This document shows, one piece after another, positions 50,404 to 59,672 of a stretch of 64,000 nt of DNA. Origin of the DNA: Candidatus Dojkabacteria bacterium. Its GTDB lineage: Bacteria; Patescibacteria; Dojkabacteria; B142; JAFGFJ01. The DNA lies in the NCBI GenBank assembly GCA_016931155.1, contig JAFGFJ010000005.1, positions 1 to 64,000 on the forward strand, given 5' to 3'. Below the pieces are notes generated by a model. That model saw nothing but the letters and a program-made list of their open reading frames with translations, had not been told where the DNA came from and did not search any database. The position numbers were made by a program, and so were the translations under genes. Every line of letters begins with the position of its first letter. Position 1 is the first letter of the stretch.

Positions 50404-53400
50404 TTAAGAGACTATGAAGCCGTTGAAGACTTCGATTACCTCCTGCTTTAATTCAACTTTCCTTCTTATCTCTTTTTTTCCAGTACCGTCTTTTGCTGTA
50501 TAATAAACTACTACAGTTGATTCCCCTGGGTTTTCAGTTATTACCCTTTTTAATTCAGACAGTTTTTGCGTGTCCTTAACTTTTGAAATGTCAATTTTTA
50601 CTTCCTCGGGTTCATTTCCTTTCAGCTCAGCAGGTTGTATGCTGTTAATCAGAATTGAAAAATCCCCTTTTCTAAATGAAACTGCGCCTTCAATAACAAC
50701 AGGACTGTTTTCATTAAGTAATCCCTTCTTTTCAAGGTAAAGACTATTAAAGACAACAGCTTCAGCATTATCTGATAAATCTTCAATTGTCAAAAATGCC
50801 ATTGGCTTTGAGTCTTTTTTTGTGTAAATAGTTTTTATAGAGGTGATTATGCTTAATAATTTTACTTTAACTCCCTCTTCCTTTTCCTTCGCCTGTCTAA
50901 TATTTATGAAATTTTTTCCGACAAATAAGGAAGCATAGGCCTTAAGTGGGTGTGCTGAAAAGAATGTGCCAAGAAGATCTTTTTCCCATGCTACTCTGTC
51001 TGCATCGGTTTCGGGAACAAGGTCAGGTAAAAGTGTTTTAATTTTGTTTTTAGTCTTGTCTGAAGAATGGAACAAGTCAGTCTGTCCAGCAGTAAAATGT
51101 GATTGAAGTCTGGCAACACGATCAAATACTATTGCTAAGCCAGCAAGAAGAACTCTTCTGCTTCCGAATTGATCAAGGGCTCCTGCCATAATCAAAAATT
51201 CCATACTTTTTTTACTTAAATTACCAGTACCTACTCTCTCTATTAGATCATCAAGGTCGGTAAAAATACCTTTCTTTTCTCTTTCTTCAACGATATGAGA
51301 GACTATATTTTTGCCTACATTCTTAATTGCTGCTAATCCAAACCTTATGTTTCCATCCTCAATTGAAAAGGTAACTTTACTCTTATTTATATCTGGCGGT
51401 AGTACCTTAATACCCATATGAGCAGCTTCTTCCATGTCTCTCTTAATTTTGTCGGGATTATTCAGGTCTGTTTCCATAAGTCCAGCCAGGAATTCAACGG
51501 GATAATGTGCTTTAAGATAAGCAGTCTGGAATGCAATCAGCGAGTAACTTGCACTATGTGCTCTGTTAAAACCATAATCCGCAAATGGTTCAAGATAAGC
51601 AAACAAAGCTTCTGCAAGTTTTTCACTATATCCCTGACCAGCTACTCCTTTTATAAATTCATCCTTTTGTGCTGCCATCACTTCCGGAATTTTCTTCCCC
51701 ATTGCCTTTCTTAAAATATCAGCTTTTCCAAGAGAGTAGCCTGCCATTTTTACTGCAATTTCCAATACTTGTTCCTGGTAAATAGCAAACCCGTGTGTCT
51801 TTTTAAGAATCGGTTCAAGATCGGGATGGAGATAAGTAACCTTTTGTTTGTTGTATTTTCTTGCGATATAGTCAGGGATGTATTGCATGGGTCCTGGTCT
51901 GTAGGCAGCATTCATAAAAATAAGGTCTTCCATCTCCGTTGGTTTCAATTCTTTCAAATATCTCCTCATTCCAGCAGATTCAAACTGAAAAATTCCTACA
52001 GTGTTTCCTTTTTGAAAAAGTGCAAAGGTATCTTTATCTTTGAGTGAAATATTATTAATGTCGATCTTTTGCTGCGAATCCTGTTCGATTTTTTCCAGAG
52101 TTCTTTTAATAATCGTCAGGTTTGCAAGACCAAGAAAATCAAATTTCATAAGCCCCATAGGCTCAAGCGGGTAACCTTCAATCTGACTTATTATGTTACT
52201 TCCCCCTCTAGTTTCTCTCTGGACAGGTACATAGTCTGTAATTGGAGTTGGAGTGACCAAAAAACCACACGCATGAGTTGAGATGTGCCTTGCTACATTC
52301 TCCAGCTTTTTAACATAAGAACAAAGTTCTCTAAGCTCGCTGGCCGAGTTTATAGTCTCTCTGAATTCCTGATTTTCTTCAATCATCCTATCAATCGTAT
52401 ACACTCTTCCAAATTTTATTGTTACCATCTTGGAAAGCTTATCAGCAATTTGCAGGTCTATTCCCATAACTCTTGCAACATCCCTTATTGCCGCTCTAGT
52501 CTTCAGTCTTCCAAAAGTACCAATGAAAGAGGTATTTTCTCTGCCATAAGTTTCCATCATGTATTCGAATAGTTCATCTCTTCTGTCATCCTGAAAATCT
52601 ATGTCAAAATCTGGAGGGCTTGGTCTTTCCGGGTTTAAAAATCTTTCAAAGATAAGGTTCCATTCCAGTGGATCAAGATTTGTTATTCCTAAGGAATATG
52701 AAACCATGCTTCCAGCACCAGATCCTCTTCCGGGACCGACTAATATTCCGTTCTTTCCTGCCCACTTTACATAGTCATGAACAACAAGAAAGTAGTCATC
52801 ATAGCCCTTTTCATGAATAATACTTAGTTCATAAGAAAGTCTATTATTTATTTCATCTGTAATTCTTCCATATCTTTTTCCGGCACCCTCATAAGTTAAG
52901 TCTTTCAGTTCTTCCTGAGCATTTCTTCCTTGTGATAGCTTTTTGTATTCCGGCTGAATCCTGCTAAATGTGATATCATACTCCTCAATTGAATCCGCTA
53001 TTTTTTGTGTATTTGAGATAGCTTCTGGAATATCTTTATAAAGATCATCAACATCTTCTAAGCTTTTCAAATAAAATTCCTGTGATTCAGCCTTTTGTCT
53101 GTTTTGATCTGAAAGTTTGGCTCCATCTCTTATGCACCAGGCTATTTCCTGTATTTTCCAGTCTTCCTTTTCCAGGTAATGGACATCACATGTTGCTACA
53201 ATTTCAAGATTATTTTTTTTGGCAAGCTGAATTTGAGCAGGTATAAGATCTTCAGATTCTTTTATTTCATTTCGTTGTACTTCAATATAAAACTCATCAA
53301 ATGTACTTTGATAAAAATCTACCCATTCCTGTGCCTTTCTTTCGTTTCCTTGTCGAAGTGCTTGATTAATATTGCTGCTGAGGCAGCCGGATAAGGCTAT

Positions 53401-53823
53401 TAATCCCTTACCGTATTGTTTTAGTAACTCTCTATCTGCTCTTGGCTTGTAATATAATCCTTCTATATGTGATCTGGAAACCAGTTTTACAAGATTTTTA
53501 TAGCCTTCAAGATTTTTTGCCAGAAGAGTTAAATGGTAGCGCTTGTTGTCTATTTGAGGAACTTTATCAAACCTTGTCCTTTCAGCAATATATACTTCAC
53601 ATCCTATGATGGGTTTTATTTTATTAGCTCTACACTCAGACCAAAATTCATAAAGACCGTACATCACGCCATGATCAGTCATAGCACATGCATTCATACC
53701 ATAATCTTTGACTTTTTTTATAAGAGGTTTGATTTTATTCAGTCCGTCAAGCAAGGAATACTCTGTGTGCAAATGAAGATGAACAAAATTGGAAGGTTTT
53801 TCCTGTGATTTGTTAATAGGCAT
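50404..53823 (-). CDS. dnaE: DNA polymerase III alpha subunit (DnaE)
   Basis: This 1139-residue replicative polymerase of the C family has an N-terminal PHP domain with FVHLHLHTEYSLLDG. The catalytic palm contains PDFDIDFQDDRRDELFEYM around residue 405 and GRGSGAGSMVSYSLGI. The helix-hairpin-helix DNA-binding and OB-fold segments follow (KPMAFLTIEDLSDNAEAVVFNSLY). There is no intein or exonuclease insert; proofreading could be supplied by the DnaQ-like protein at 23766-24275. It is the first gene of the run ending with tgt. Confidence 0.98.
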   Translation of the reverse strand: MPINKSQEKPSNFVHLHLHTEYSLLDGLNKIKPLIKKVKDYGMNACAMTDHGVMYGLYEFWSECRANKIKPIIGCEVYIAERTRFDKVPQIDNKRYHLTLLAKNLEGYKNLVKLVSRSHIEGLYYKPRADRELLKQYGKGLIALSGCLSSNINQALRQGNERKAQEWVDFYQSTFDEFYIEVQRNEIKESEDLIPAQIQLAKKNNLEIVATCDVHYLEKEDWKIQEIAWCIRDGAKLSDQNRQKAESQEFYLKSLEDVDDLYKDIPEAISNTQKIADSIEEYDITFSRIQPEYKKLSQGRNAQEELKDLTYEGAGKRYGRITDEINNRLSYELSIIHEKGYDDYFLVVHDYVKWAGKNGILVGPGRGSGAGSMVSYSLGITNLDPLEWNLIFERFLNPERPSPPDFDIDFQDDRRDELFEYMMETYGRENTSFIGTFGRLKTRAAIRDVARVMGIDLQIADKLSKMVTIKFGRVYTIDRMIEENQEFRETINSASELRELCSYVKKLENVARHISTHACGFLVTPTPITDYVPVQRETRGGSNIISQIEGYPLEPMGLMKFDFLGLANLTIIKRTLEKIEQDSQQKIDINNISLKDKDTFALFQKGNTVGIFQFESAGMRRYLKELKPTEMEDLIFMNAAYRPGPMQYIPDYIARKYNKQKVTYLHPDLEPILKKTHGFAIYQEQVLEIAVKMAGYSLGKADILRKAMGKKIPEVMAAQKDEFIKGVAGQGYSEKLAEALFAYLEPFADYGFNRAHSASYSLIAFQTAYLKAHYPVEFLAGLMETDLNNPDKIKRDMEEAAHMGIKVLPPDINKSKVTFSIEDGNIRFGLAAIKNVGKNIVSHIVEEREKKGIFTDLDDLIERVGTGNLSKKSMEFLIMAGALDQFGSRRVLLAGLAIVFDRVARLQSHFTAGQTDLFHSSDKTKNKIKTLLPDLVPETDADRVAWEKDLLGTFFSAHPLKAYASLFVGKNFINIRQAKEKEEGVKVKLLSIITSIKTIYTKKDSKPMAFLTIEDLSDNAEAVVFNSLYLEKKGLLNENSPVVIEGAVSFRKGDFSILINSIQPAELKGNEPEEVKIDISKVKDTQKLSELKRVITENPGESTVVVYYTAKDGTGKKEIRRKVELKQEVIEVFNGFIVS

Positions 53824-53940
53824 ATCGGAAATAGCTTAAGTGCTATAAATCGGATCAAATAAGGGATCGATTTAATATATCACCTTTAATATTTCCACGG
53901 CAAGATATTTGAGAATGTCCATATATACAAGCTCTTTGTT

Positions 53941-53966
53941 CAATTTTTCTTTTGAAAGAAAAATTG
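53941..53966. terminator. Perfect 12-bp inverted repeat beside the lysozyme-like gene
   Basis: CAATTTTTCTTT pairs with AAAGAAAAATTG around a two-base centre. It lies four bases beyond the stop of the lysozyme-like gene on the minus strand. The AT-rich arms contain T runs on either strand, so a bidirectional terminator is plausible. Confidence 0.5.
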
Positions 53967-53970
53967 ATTT

Positions 53971-54684
53971 TTAAGGAATTTGAGAAAGGTGCCAGTTAAT
54001 ATTTTTTGCCCATTGTTCAGGATTGTGGGCTCCGTAGGCTTTGCCAAGAGTATAAATATCAGAATACTTATTTGTATATTTTGCTACTTTACATGTCAGG
54101 TCAGAAAGAGATGTGTCCCAGCCAGTATACTGAACTTTATTCAGGTATCCATATGGATTGTACTCCTTATAGGCTATTCTTCCGTAACCTGACTCATTCC
54201 CTGCAATAGCGACAATAATCTTGTAATCGGCACCACATGACTCAGCCTTTTCTACAATTATATTTGCATAATCAGCCATAGGAGACTTAACCTTTCCTAG
54301 ATAGCCTGCAAGTCTGTCAATCTTGATCTGCCTTTCTCTTCTTAGTCTTTCCTGCTCCTTTTTTATTTCCTCCTGTTCTATTTTGATACCTACAGCAGTA
54401 TCTATGTCTTCTCGCAAAGGAGTGGGAAGTTCCGTATTTGTAACCAATTGTTCTTTTACAGAAAGTTTTTGTGTCTGTCCAAGGACTTCTTTGTAGACAA
54501 TCTTATTTGGTGAACTGTTTTGTTCAATGAAGTAATAGCCTGAAAGAATACCGAGACTTAAAAAAACAATAGAAAGTAACGAAAGTCTTATGAAAATAGA
54601 AAAGTCCTCTTTAGCAAATGACTTAGTAGAGTTAAAAAGCTTTTTAATTGTCCTTTTTGTTCTATGTGCCGTTAACCTTCTCAA
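53971..54684 (-). CDS. Membrane-anchored lysozyme-like (glucosaminidase/SLT-type) protein
   Basis: This 237-residue protein has a basic N-terminus, a TM helix at about 32-52 (LSLLSIVFLSLGILSGYYF) and an extracytoplasmic coiled coil (about 95-125). A lysozyme-fold domain follows: AIAGNESGYGRIAY contains the catalytic-type Glu, then NPYGYL, YTGWDTSLSDLTCKVAKYTNKYS and YGAHNPEQWAKNINWHL. This is typical of peptidoglycan hydrolases. Translation must start at TTG 54684 (no ATG or SD near). A 19-base palindrome at 54691-54709 just upstream may be an operator. Confidence 0.82.
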   Translation of the reverse strand: MRRLTAHRTKRTIKKLFNSTKSFAKEDFSIFIRLSLLSIVFLSLGILSGYYFIEQNSSPNKIVYKEVLGQTQKLSVKEQLVTNTELPTPLREDIDTAVGIKIEQEEIKKEQERLRRERQIKIDRLAGYLGKVKSPMADYANIIVEKAESCGADYKIIVAIAGNESGYGRIAYKEYNPYGYLNKVQYTGWDTSLSDLTCKVAKYTNKYSDIYTLGKAYGAHNPEQWAKNINWHLSQIP

Positions 54685-54690
54685 AAACTT

Positions 54691-54709
54691 GTTTAAGATT
54701 ATCTTAAAC
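54691..54709. promoter_or_regulatory. Perfect palindrome upstream of the lysozyme-like gene
   Basis: GTTTAAGAT-T-ATCTTAAAC is a 19-base palindrome with 9-bp arms, centred about 16 bases upstream of the TTG start. It has no T run. Position and symmetry suit a repressor operator. No transcription factor gene of a recognisable class lies beside it. Confidence 0.4.
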
Positions 54710-54888
54710 TTAACTAAACTTAGGCCGCTTTTTTGTTAAAAAGACGGACAATACAATAAATCGAGACCAAGTATAACAAATTTGAACCCGTATGTCTAGA
54801 CTACTATAGGATAATATTTAATCTGATCATAGTCTGTAGAATTACTCAATAATCACTGAAATCTAATGACTCGACAGATTTGTGTAAA

Positions 54889-55872
54889 TCATTCTGAAGC
54901 GGGAACTTCTGTAGTATCTTCCCTTTTAAATAATGAATATACAACTCTACCGTCATTTCCATCTTCCTTATATATTTTTACCCTTTCTATACTAGTAAAA
55001 CCTAGTGTGCCATATTTTCTGGCAGATGCACTTCTCCTGACCGACTCTAATATCGCTTCCTCGATTTCTTTGTACTCCTCTTCCTCTGCCTCAGTTAATC
55101 TCAAAGTTGTTGTCTCAGGCACTTCGCCAGTATGTTGAAAGTATCTTTGCTCCCTCAATGTTCCTTCCCTTCTTTCTGTGTAATCAAAATACTTTTCCAG
55201 AATAGCTTCTTGTGTTTCCGTTTTAATATCAGTTCCCTCTCTGCCGTCCTGGATTTTTCCGGCTTGTTCGAGTCGGTGTTTTACCTGTGCTTCGTAATCT
55301 AAATAGTTTTTAATACTTCTAAAATCCAGCTTTTCAATAAACTTTTTATAGGTATCACTACCATCCACCCACTTGTCACGTATGTATTTGACTTTTTTCT
55401 TTAAAAGAGTATCAAAAAAACATAGACCCCAGTCAATAAATTTTGATGGATTCATACCGGGATAATTTTTTGGTGGATTCTCTCCTTTAGTTTTTGTCTT
55501 GATATTAAACTCAAGGATTGCATCAAAGGGTTCAATTTCTAAGCAAGAAAAAAATTCTTCAGAGTGAAACGTTCCTGAGAGAAGCTGGACAATCATACAA
55601 TGCTGAATATCATTTTCAGGTTCTTCTTTTGGCGAGATAAACACTGTCTCTGAAAATTCTGCAAATCTTCCTCCAACATTTCTTTTAATTCTCATGCTGT
55701 GTCTTTTCTCACCGTCTACTACATCGAAGAACCCCAAAACCCCTGCCCAGTGATTGTTTGGATTTAAAGATTTTATTATCAGATCAACTGGTAAATTTGA
55801 TACTGAAATATCTCCTGAAATATCATTCAGTGATACTTTTTCAACTAATCTAGAACCTAACTTAGTCTCCAA
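54889..55872 (-). CDS. Orphan protein, 327 residues, downstream of murG
   Basis: This is a soluble protein, beta-rich to about residue 120 and helical after. It begins METKLGSRLVEKVSLNDISGDISVSNL. Long charged helices follow (EAQVKHRLEQAGKI, LRLTEAEEEEYKEIEEAILESVRRSASARKYG). There is no TM segment, signal or catalytic motif. It lies three bases after murG and is presumably the last gene of the ftsW-murG operon. Function is unrecognised. Confidence 0.7.
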   Translation of the reverse strand: METKLGSRLVEKVSLNDISGDISVSNLPVDLIIKSLNPNNHWAGVLGFFDVVDGEKRHSMRIKRNVGGRFAEFSETVFISPKEEPENDIQHCMIVQLLSGTFHSEEFFSCLEIEPFDAILEFNIKTKTKGENPPKNYPGMNPSKFIDWGLCFFDTLLKKKVKYIRDKWVDGSDTYKKFIEKLDFRSIKNYLDYEAQVKHRLEQAGKIQDGREGTDIKTETQEAILEKYFDYTERREGTLREQRYFQHTGEVPETTTLRLTEAEEEEYKEIEEAILESVRRSASARKYGTLGFTSIERVKIYKEDGNDGRVVYSLFKREDTTEVPASE

Positions 55873-55875
55873 TGT

Positions 55876-57054
55876 TTATTTTTTCTCACAAATAATATTT
55901 TCTATTTCATTCACAATGTTTTCGGCAGCATTCAGTTTGACTTTTGATCTCGCAGTAATTCTAACCAAATCAAGCGGATACCCATTCAGACCTTTTCCAC
56001 TTCTTACCACTTCAAGAACATTAAGTATTCTATTATAAAGAAGATCCGGTGTTATTTCTTCCTGAGTTAGAACAGTTGCAAGTCCTATGGATTCAATCAT
56101 TCTTGCATTTTTCATCTGTTCATCACCTGAACTCCATGGAATGGGAATTAGAACAGCTGGTCTCCCAAGTGCAAGAAGCTCAGTAAGAGTATTAGCACCA
56201 CTTCTTGACACAACTAAGGTTGATTTTGCAAAAATCTCACCAATTTGCCTTCCAAAAATGTGTTTCCTCACAACATAATTTTCTTGAAGTTTTTTGTTGA
56301 GTCTTTTTTTCTTCTTCAGTGCCTTTTCGTAGTCTTGAGTGACAGTAGAACTTCCAGTCTGGTGGATTACATTTGCATGTTTTAGCAGTTTTGGAAGAAT
56401 CTCAAGCAGTCTCCAGTTAATTGTGTTCGATCCCTGTGAGCCTCCAGTAACATAAACAATAGGACGATCATTGTGAAAATCAAAATCATTTGTTCCTGTT
56501 TGAAAGACTTCTTTTCTAAGAGGATTACCAGTAAGTACAGTCTTTTTTGCTGGAAAGTATTTCCTTGAAATGTCCCATGAAATAAATACCCTGTTTGCAA
56601 GTTTTGCTATAAATTTATTGGCCAATCCTGTAACAACTGTTTGTTCATGAGTAACTATTTTTCTGTTTAGGACTTTTGCTGAACAAACAATCGGTAGTGC
56701 AAGATAACCCCCAAAAGAAATTACTATATCAGGCTTCTCTTTTAATACAATGTTAAATGCCTTTAAAAATCCGAAGGGAATCATTAAAAGATTTTTAAGT
56801 CCTAATAGTAGAGTTTTTAATACCCACTTTCTTTGGAGCCTTCCTGTATTTAGATTGTAGAATTTAATTCCTTTGCTTTTGATTAGCTTGAACTCAGAGC
56901 TTTTTCTTTTGTCTCCTTCCTGTGAATATTTACGGCCTGTCCATACAATATTTGTGTACCCTTGCACTTTTAGCTCTTCTAAAACAGCAAGAGCCGGTGT
57001 TAAATGTCCACCGACAAACATGAATTTTATTTTTTCTTTTTCGAGTTTTTCCAT
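55876..57054 (-). CDS. murG: Lipid II synthase (UDP-GlcNAc transferase) MurG
   Basis: This is a 392-residue protein if started at ATG 57054 (MEKLEKEKIKFMFVGGHLTPALAVLEEL). A longer frame to 57177 is in-frame only by chance and runs over the DUF1461 gene. GGHLTPA is the N-terminal glycine loop (usually GGTGGHxxPA). VTHEQTVVTGLANK, the donor-site VYVTGGSQGSNTINW and the acceptor GADTL-like SRSGANTLTELLALGRPAVLIPIPW follow. It transfers GlcNAc onto lipid I at the membrane. The start overlaps the upstream gene by 28 bases. Confidence 0.93.
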   Translation of the reverse strand: MEKLEKEKIKFMFVGGHLTPALAVLEELKVQGYTNIVWTGRKYSQEGDKRKSSEFKLIKSKGIKFYNLNTGRLQRKWVLKTLLLGLKNLLMIPFGFLKAFNIVLKEKPDIVISFGGYLALPIVCSAKVLNRKIVTHEQTVVTGLANKFIAKLANRVFISWDISRKYFPAKKTVLTGNPLRKEVFQTGTNDFDFHNDRPIVYVTGGSQGSNTINWRLLEILPKLLKHANVIHQTGSSTVTQDYEKALKKKKRLNKKLQENYVVRKHIFGRQIGEIFAKSTLVVSRSGANTLTELLALGRPAVLIPIPWSSGDEQMKNARMIESIGLATVLTQEEITPDLLYNRILNVLEVVRSGKGLNGYPLDLVRITARSKVKLNAAENIVNEIENIICEKK

Positions 57055-57641
57055 GCCAATATTATTTGCACAATAGAGGTTAACATTACTAATAGAATTA
57101 TGAAAGTCGCTTGAAATTGCAAGTTTTCCTGCGGGAAAAACTTGATCAAGCTCGAAGTTGTCGGATCCAAGAGCCAATAATCGTTTCTAAAAAAAATCGT
57201 GTGAAATATGTTGGAGAAGAAATCAAAGGAAAAAAGTAAAACAGATGTACAGATTAAAATTGCAAAAATAATTGAACCTACTGATCCTATTATTGTTGCT
57301 TTAGTTCTGTCTATTTCTGTTGATTTAGTAGTTATTATACTTGCTATAGCTGCACTTAAAAGAAGATAAGTAAAGACAAGCAGGTATCTCACATCCTTCA
57401 TATGCAAGATATCCTCCTTAGAATAGAAGTCAGAAGAAATCCCCGACCTTCTAAATGTTATATATTTAAAAAGCTCTTCAAATTGCTGTCTTGATTCCAC
57501 AGGACTTGCAAAGCCTTCATAGGGCTCAGAAGGGTTCAAATATAAGATTTTCGTATTTACAACGACAAAGACCGGAAATAATATATTGAATAATAGTGTT
57601 GTAAAGACTAACAGAAAAACTGGAACACTATTGCTATTCAT
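57027..57641 (-). CDS. DUF1461 (TIGR01906-like) integral membrane protein
   Basis: This 204-residue protein starts at ATG 57641 (MNSNSVPVFLL); an in-frame upstream start at 57656 is less likely. Four TM helices flank conserved blocks HMKDVRYLLVFTYLLLS and FHTIFFRNDYWLLDPTTSSLIKFFP, the hallmark of the DUF1461 membrane family. The function is unknown. Its start overlaps the permease stop by 8 bases and its end overlaps murG by 28, so it belongs to the operon. Confidence 0.85.
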   Translation of the reverse strand: MNSNSVPVFLLVFTTLLFNILFPVFVVVNTKILYLNPSEPYEGFASPVESRQQFEELFKYITFRRSGISSDFYSKEDILHMKDVRYLLVFTYLLLSAAIASIITTKSTEIDRTKATIIGSVGSIIFAILICTSVLLFSFDFFSNIFHTIFFRNDYWLLDPTTSSLIKFFPQENLQFQATFIILLVMLTSIVQIILAWKNSKKKK

Positions 57642-58923
57642 ACCTGAGGGCATCAACGGGATTTAGTCTACTTGCCCTTAAAGCAGGATAAAGACCTGCA
57701 AGTATTCCTATGATGGTTGATAGAATAATCGGTGCTGTCATTAACCATACCGGTGTAGTAAAAACATTATCAATATCAATGTTTTGTGCCGGGAAAACGT
57801 ACTTAAGTAATATAAACTCAACAAGTCCTGTAAAAGCAAGGCTTCCCAGCAGACCCATTACTCCTCCAACAAAGCCAATCATAGCCGACTCTGAAAGAAA
57901 GATGTTTCTTATATCCCCCCTGCTTGCTCCGATTGCTTTCATTACTCCAATTTCTCTAGTGCGTTCATAAACTGACATTATCATAGTATTTACTATCCCA
58001 ACTGAGGCAACAATAAGTGCTATTACGCCAAACATAGAAAACACTACCTGAACAATCCCAATAACTGAACCAAATAAATCCAGAAGCTCACCAACTGTCA
58101 TTGCGTCGAATCCCATCTCCTTTATTTTGCTGGCAATCTCATCTACTACTTCTTCACTGCTGGCACTCAGATATACCTGATCATAGCCTATCTCACTTAG
58201 ATACTCGTCAGATGAACTAAAGCCACCTCTTATTGCCTGCATCTCAGCTGCACTTGCTACAGAAGTAACAAATTCATTCTGATCCTTACCCACATCAATA
58301 ACTCCAACTACTGTGAAGGTATATACTTCTCCCTTGTCTTTTACCTTTGAAGAAAAAAAGGATGATGGATCATCTTCTATCGTAACCTTTTTGCCAATAA
58401 GCTCATCACTTGAAATACCATAAGCATCACTGATTTTATTTGAAAGTAGAACCTCTCTGGATGCGAGGTCTTTTACCTCACCAGCAAGAATATCCTGTAT
58501 ATATCTGTCCTCCTCATCAAGGTTAAACCCTGATCCAAAAATACCCTTAATTGGTTTTTCCTGTCCTTCAATCTTTAGTGTTTTGCCGCTAAGTAATATA
58601 ATTGGTTGTACTTTTACAACGTTATTCAAGTTCTCCAGGTCATCTATTGCATCTGGAGTTACCGGCTTAACTTCTTCTTCCTCAACACTTGGAACTGCAA
58701 CGGTAAATTGCATAGAACCTTTTGGACCAACCATAACATTCTTCATATCAAATGCGTCAGTAAACTGACTTCGTAAGAGCTCTTCACCCCCTACTGCACC
58801 TGAAACCATAGTGATAATAAGAAAAACTCCAATGAAAACAGCAAGACTTGTTAGAAAAGTTCTCATTCTTTGCCTGACAAGTCCTCTGAAAGCGATTTTA
58901 AAAAGAGAGAATCCTTTTATCAT
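57634..58923 (-). CDS. MacB-like ABC transporter permease
   Basis: This 429-residue protein has an N-terminal TM helix (about 22-44), a periplasmic-type MacB_PCD domain (about 45-280), and a C-terminal FtsX-like block of three TM helices containing SVYERTREIGVMKAIGASRGDI and a final ALRASRLNPVDALRYE. These permeases work as mechanotransducers or export lipoproteins and peptides with a LolD-type ATPase. The partner ATPase is directly upstream (20-base gap). Confidence 0.94.
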   Translation of the reverse strand: MIKGFSLFKIAFRGLVRQRMRTFLTSLAVFIGVFLIITMVSGAVGGEELLRSQFTDAFDMKNVMVGPKGSMQFTVAVPSVEEEEVKPVTPDAIDDLENLNNVVKVQPIILLSGKTLKIEGQEKPIKGIFGSGFNLDEEDRYIQDILAGEVKDLASREVLLSNKISDAYGISSDELIGKKVTIEDDPSSFFSSKVKDKGEVYTFTVVGVIDVGKDQNEFVTSVASAAEMQAIRGGFSSSDEYLSEIGYDQVYLSASSEEVVDEIASKIKEMGFDAMTVGELLDLFGSVIGIVQVVFSMFGVIALIVASVGIVNTMIMSVYERTREIGVMKAIGASRGDIRNIFLSESAMIGFVGGVMGLLGSLAFTGLVEFILLKYVFPAQNIDIDNVFTTPVWLMTAPIILSTIIGILAGLYPALRASRLNPVDALRYE

Positions 58924-58942
58924 ATTAATAATATTTCCAGTA

Positions 58943-59650
58943 CTAATCTAAATATTTTGAACTGCTTTTCTTCCTTCCTTTGATTTCTTTTTGAATTTTT
59001 CCATCAAGTATATAAATTACTCTGGAAGCCTTTTCTGCAATTCTATCATCGTGAGTCACAACAATAAAAGTTATTTTTTCCTTTTCTGAAAGATCTTGTA
59101 ACAACTTAATTATTTTCTTCCCTGTATGACTATCAAGATTTCCTGTAGGCTCATCTGCTAGAAGAATAGAGGGTTCATTTACAAGTGAACGTGCTATCGA
59201 CACTCGCTGTCTTTGACCACCTGAAAGTTGACCAGGTCTGTGACCAATTCTGTCTCCAAGTCCGACTTTCTCCAAAGCTTTTTCAGCTCTTTGTTTTGCT
59301 TCTTTTCCATTCGTTCCAGAAAAGATAAGTGGCAGTGCGACATTCTCAGCAGCAGTAAGGTTGGGTTGCAAATTGAAAGTTTGAAATACAAAACCTATGG
59401 TCTTATTTCTATACTTCGAAAGTTCTTTATCATTCATCTTACTAATGTCACTGTCGCCAACAATAATAGAGCCTTCATCAAGCTTGTCTATTCCTCCTAT
59501 GCAATGCATAAGTGTGGTTTTACCGGATCCTGAGGGACCCACTACCGCAACAAATTCTCCATCAGCTATTTTCAGATCAACACCGTCCAAAGCTTTGACA
59601 GTCTCCCCCCCGAGTTTATAGTGCTTTTGTGCGCTTACAATCTTTATCAT
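58943..59650 (-). CDS. LolD/MacB-type ABC transporter ATPase
   Basis: This 235-residue protein has Walker A GPSGSGKTT (about 37-45), Q-loop FVFQTFNLQPNLTAAENV, signature LSGGQRQRVSIARSL, Walker B LLADEPTGNLDSHTGKKI and switch VVTHDDRIAEKA. A C-terminal KGRKKSSSKYLD tail is basic. It pairs with the permease at 57634-58923. The adjacent surface protein upstream may be the cargo or an accessory. Confidence 0.95.
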   Translation of the reverse strand: MIKIVSAQKHYKLGGETVKALDGVDLKIADGEFVAVVGPSGSGKTTLMHCIGGIDKLDEGSIIVGDSDISKMNDKELSKYRNKTIGFVFQTFNLQPNLTAAENVALPLIFSGTNGKEAKQRAEKALEKVGLGDRIGHRPGQLSGGQRQRVSIARSLVNEPSILLADEPTGNLDSHTGKKIIKLLQDLSEKEKITFIVVTHDDRIAEKASRVIYILDGKIQKEIKGRKKSSSKYLD

Positions 59651-59672
59651 ATATATGTTCTATTATTGTGAT

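Noticed and set aside
57055..57177. N-terminal extension of MurG
   Set aside because: The 41 extra residues lie over the DUF1461 gene in another frame and have no MurG similarity; the ATG at 57054 precedes the conserved start.
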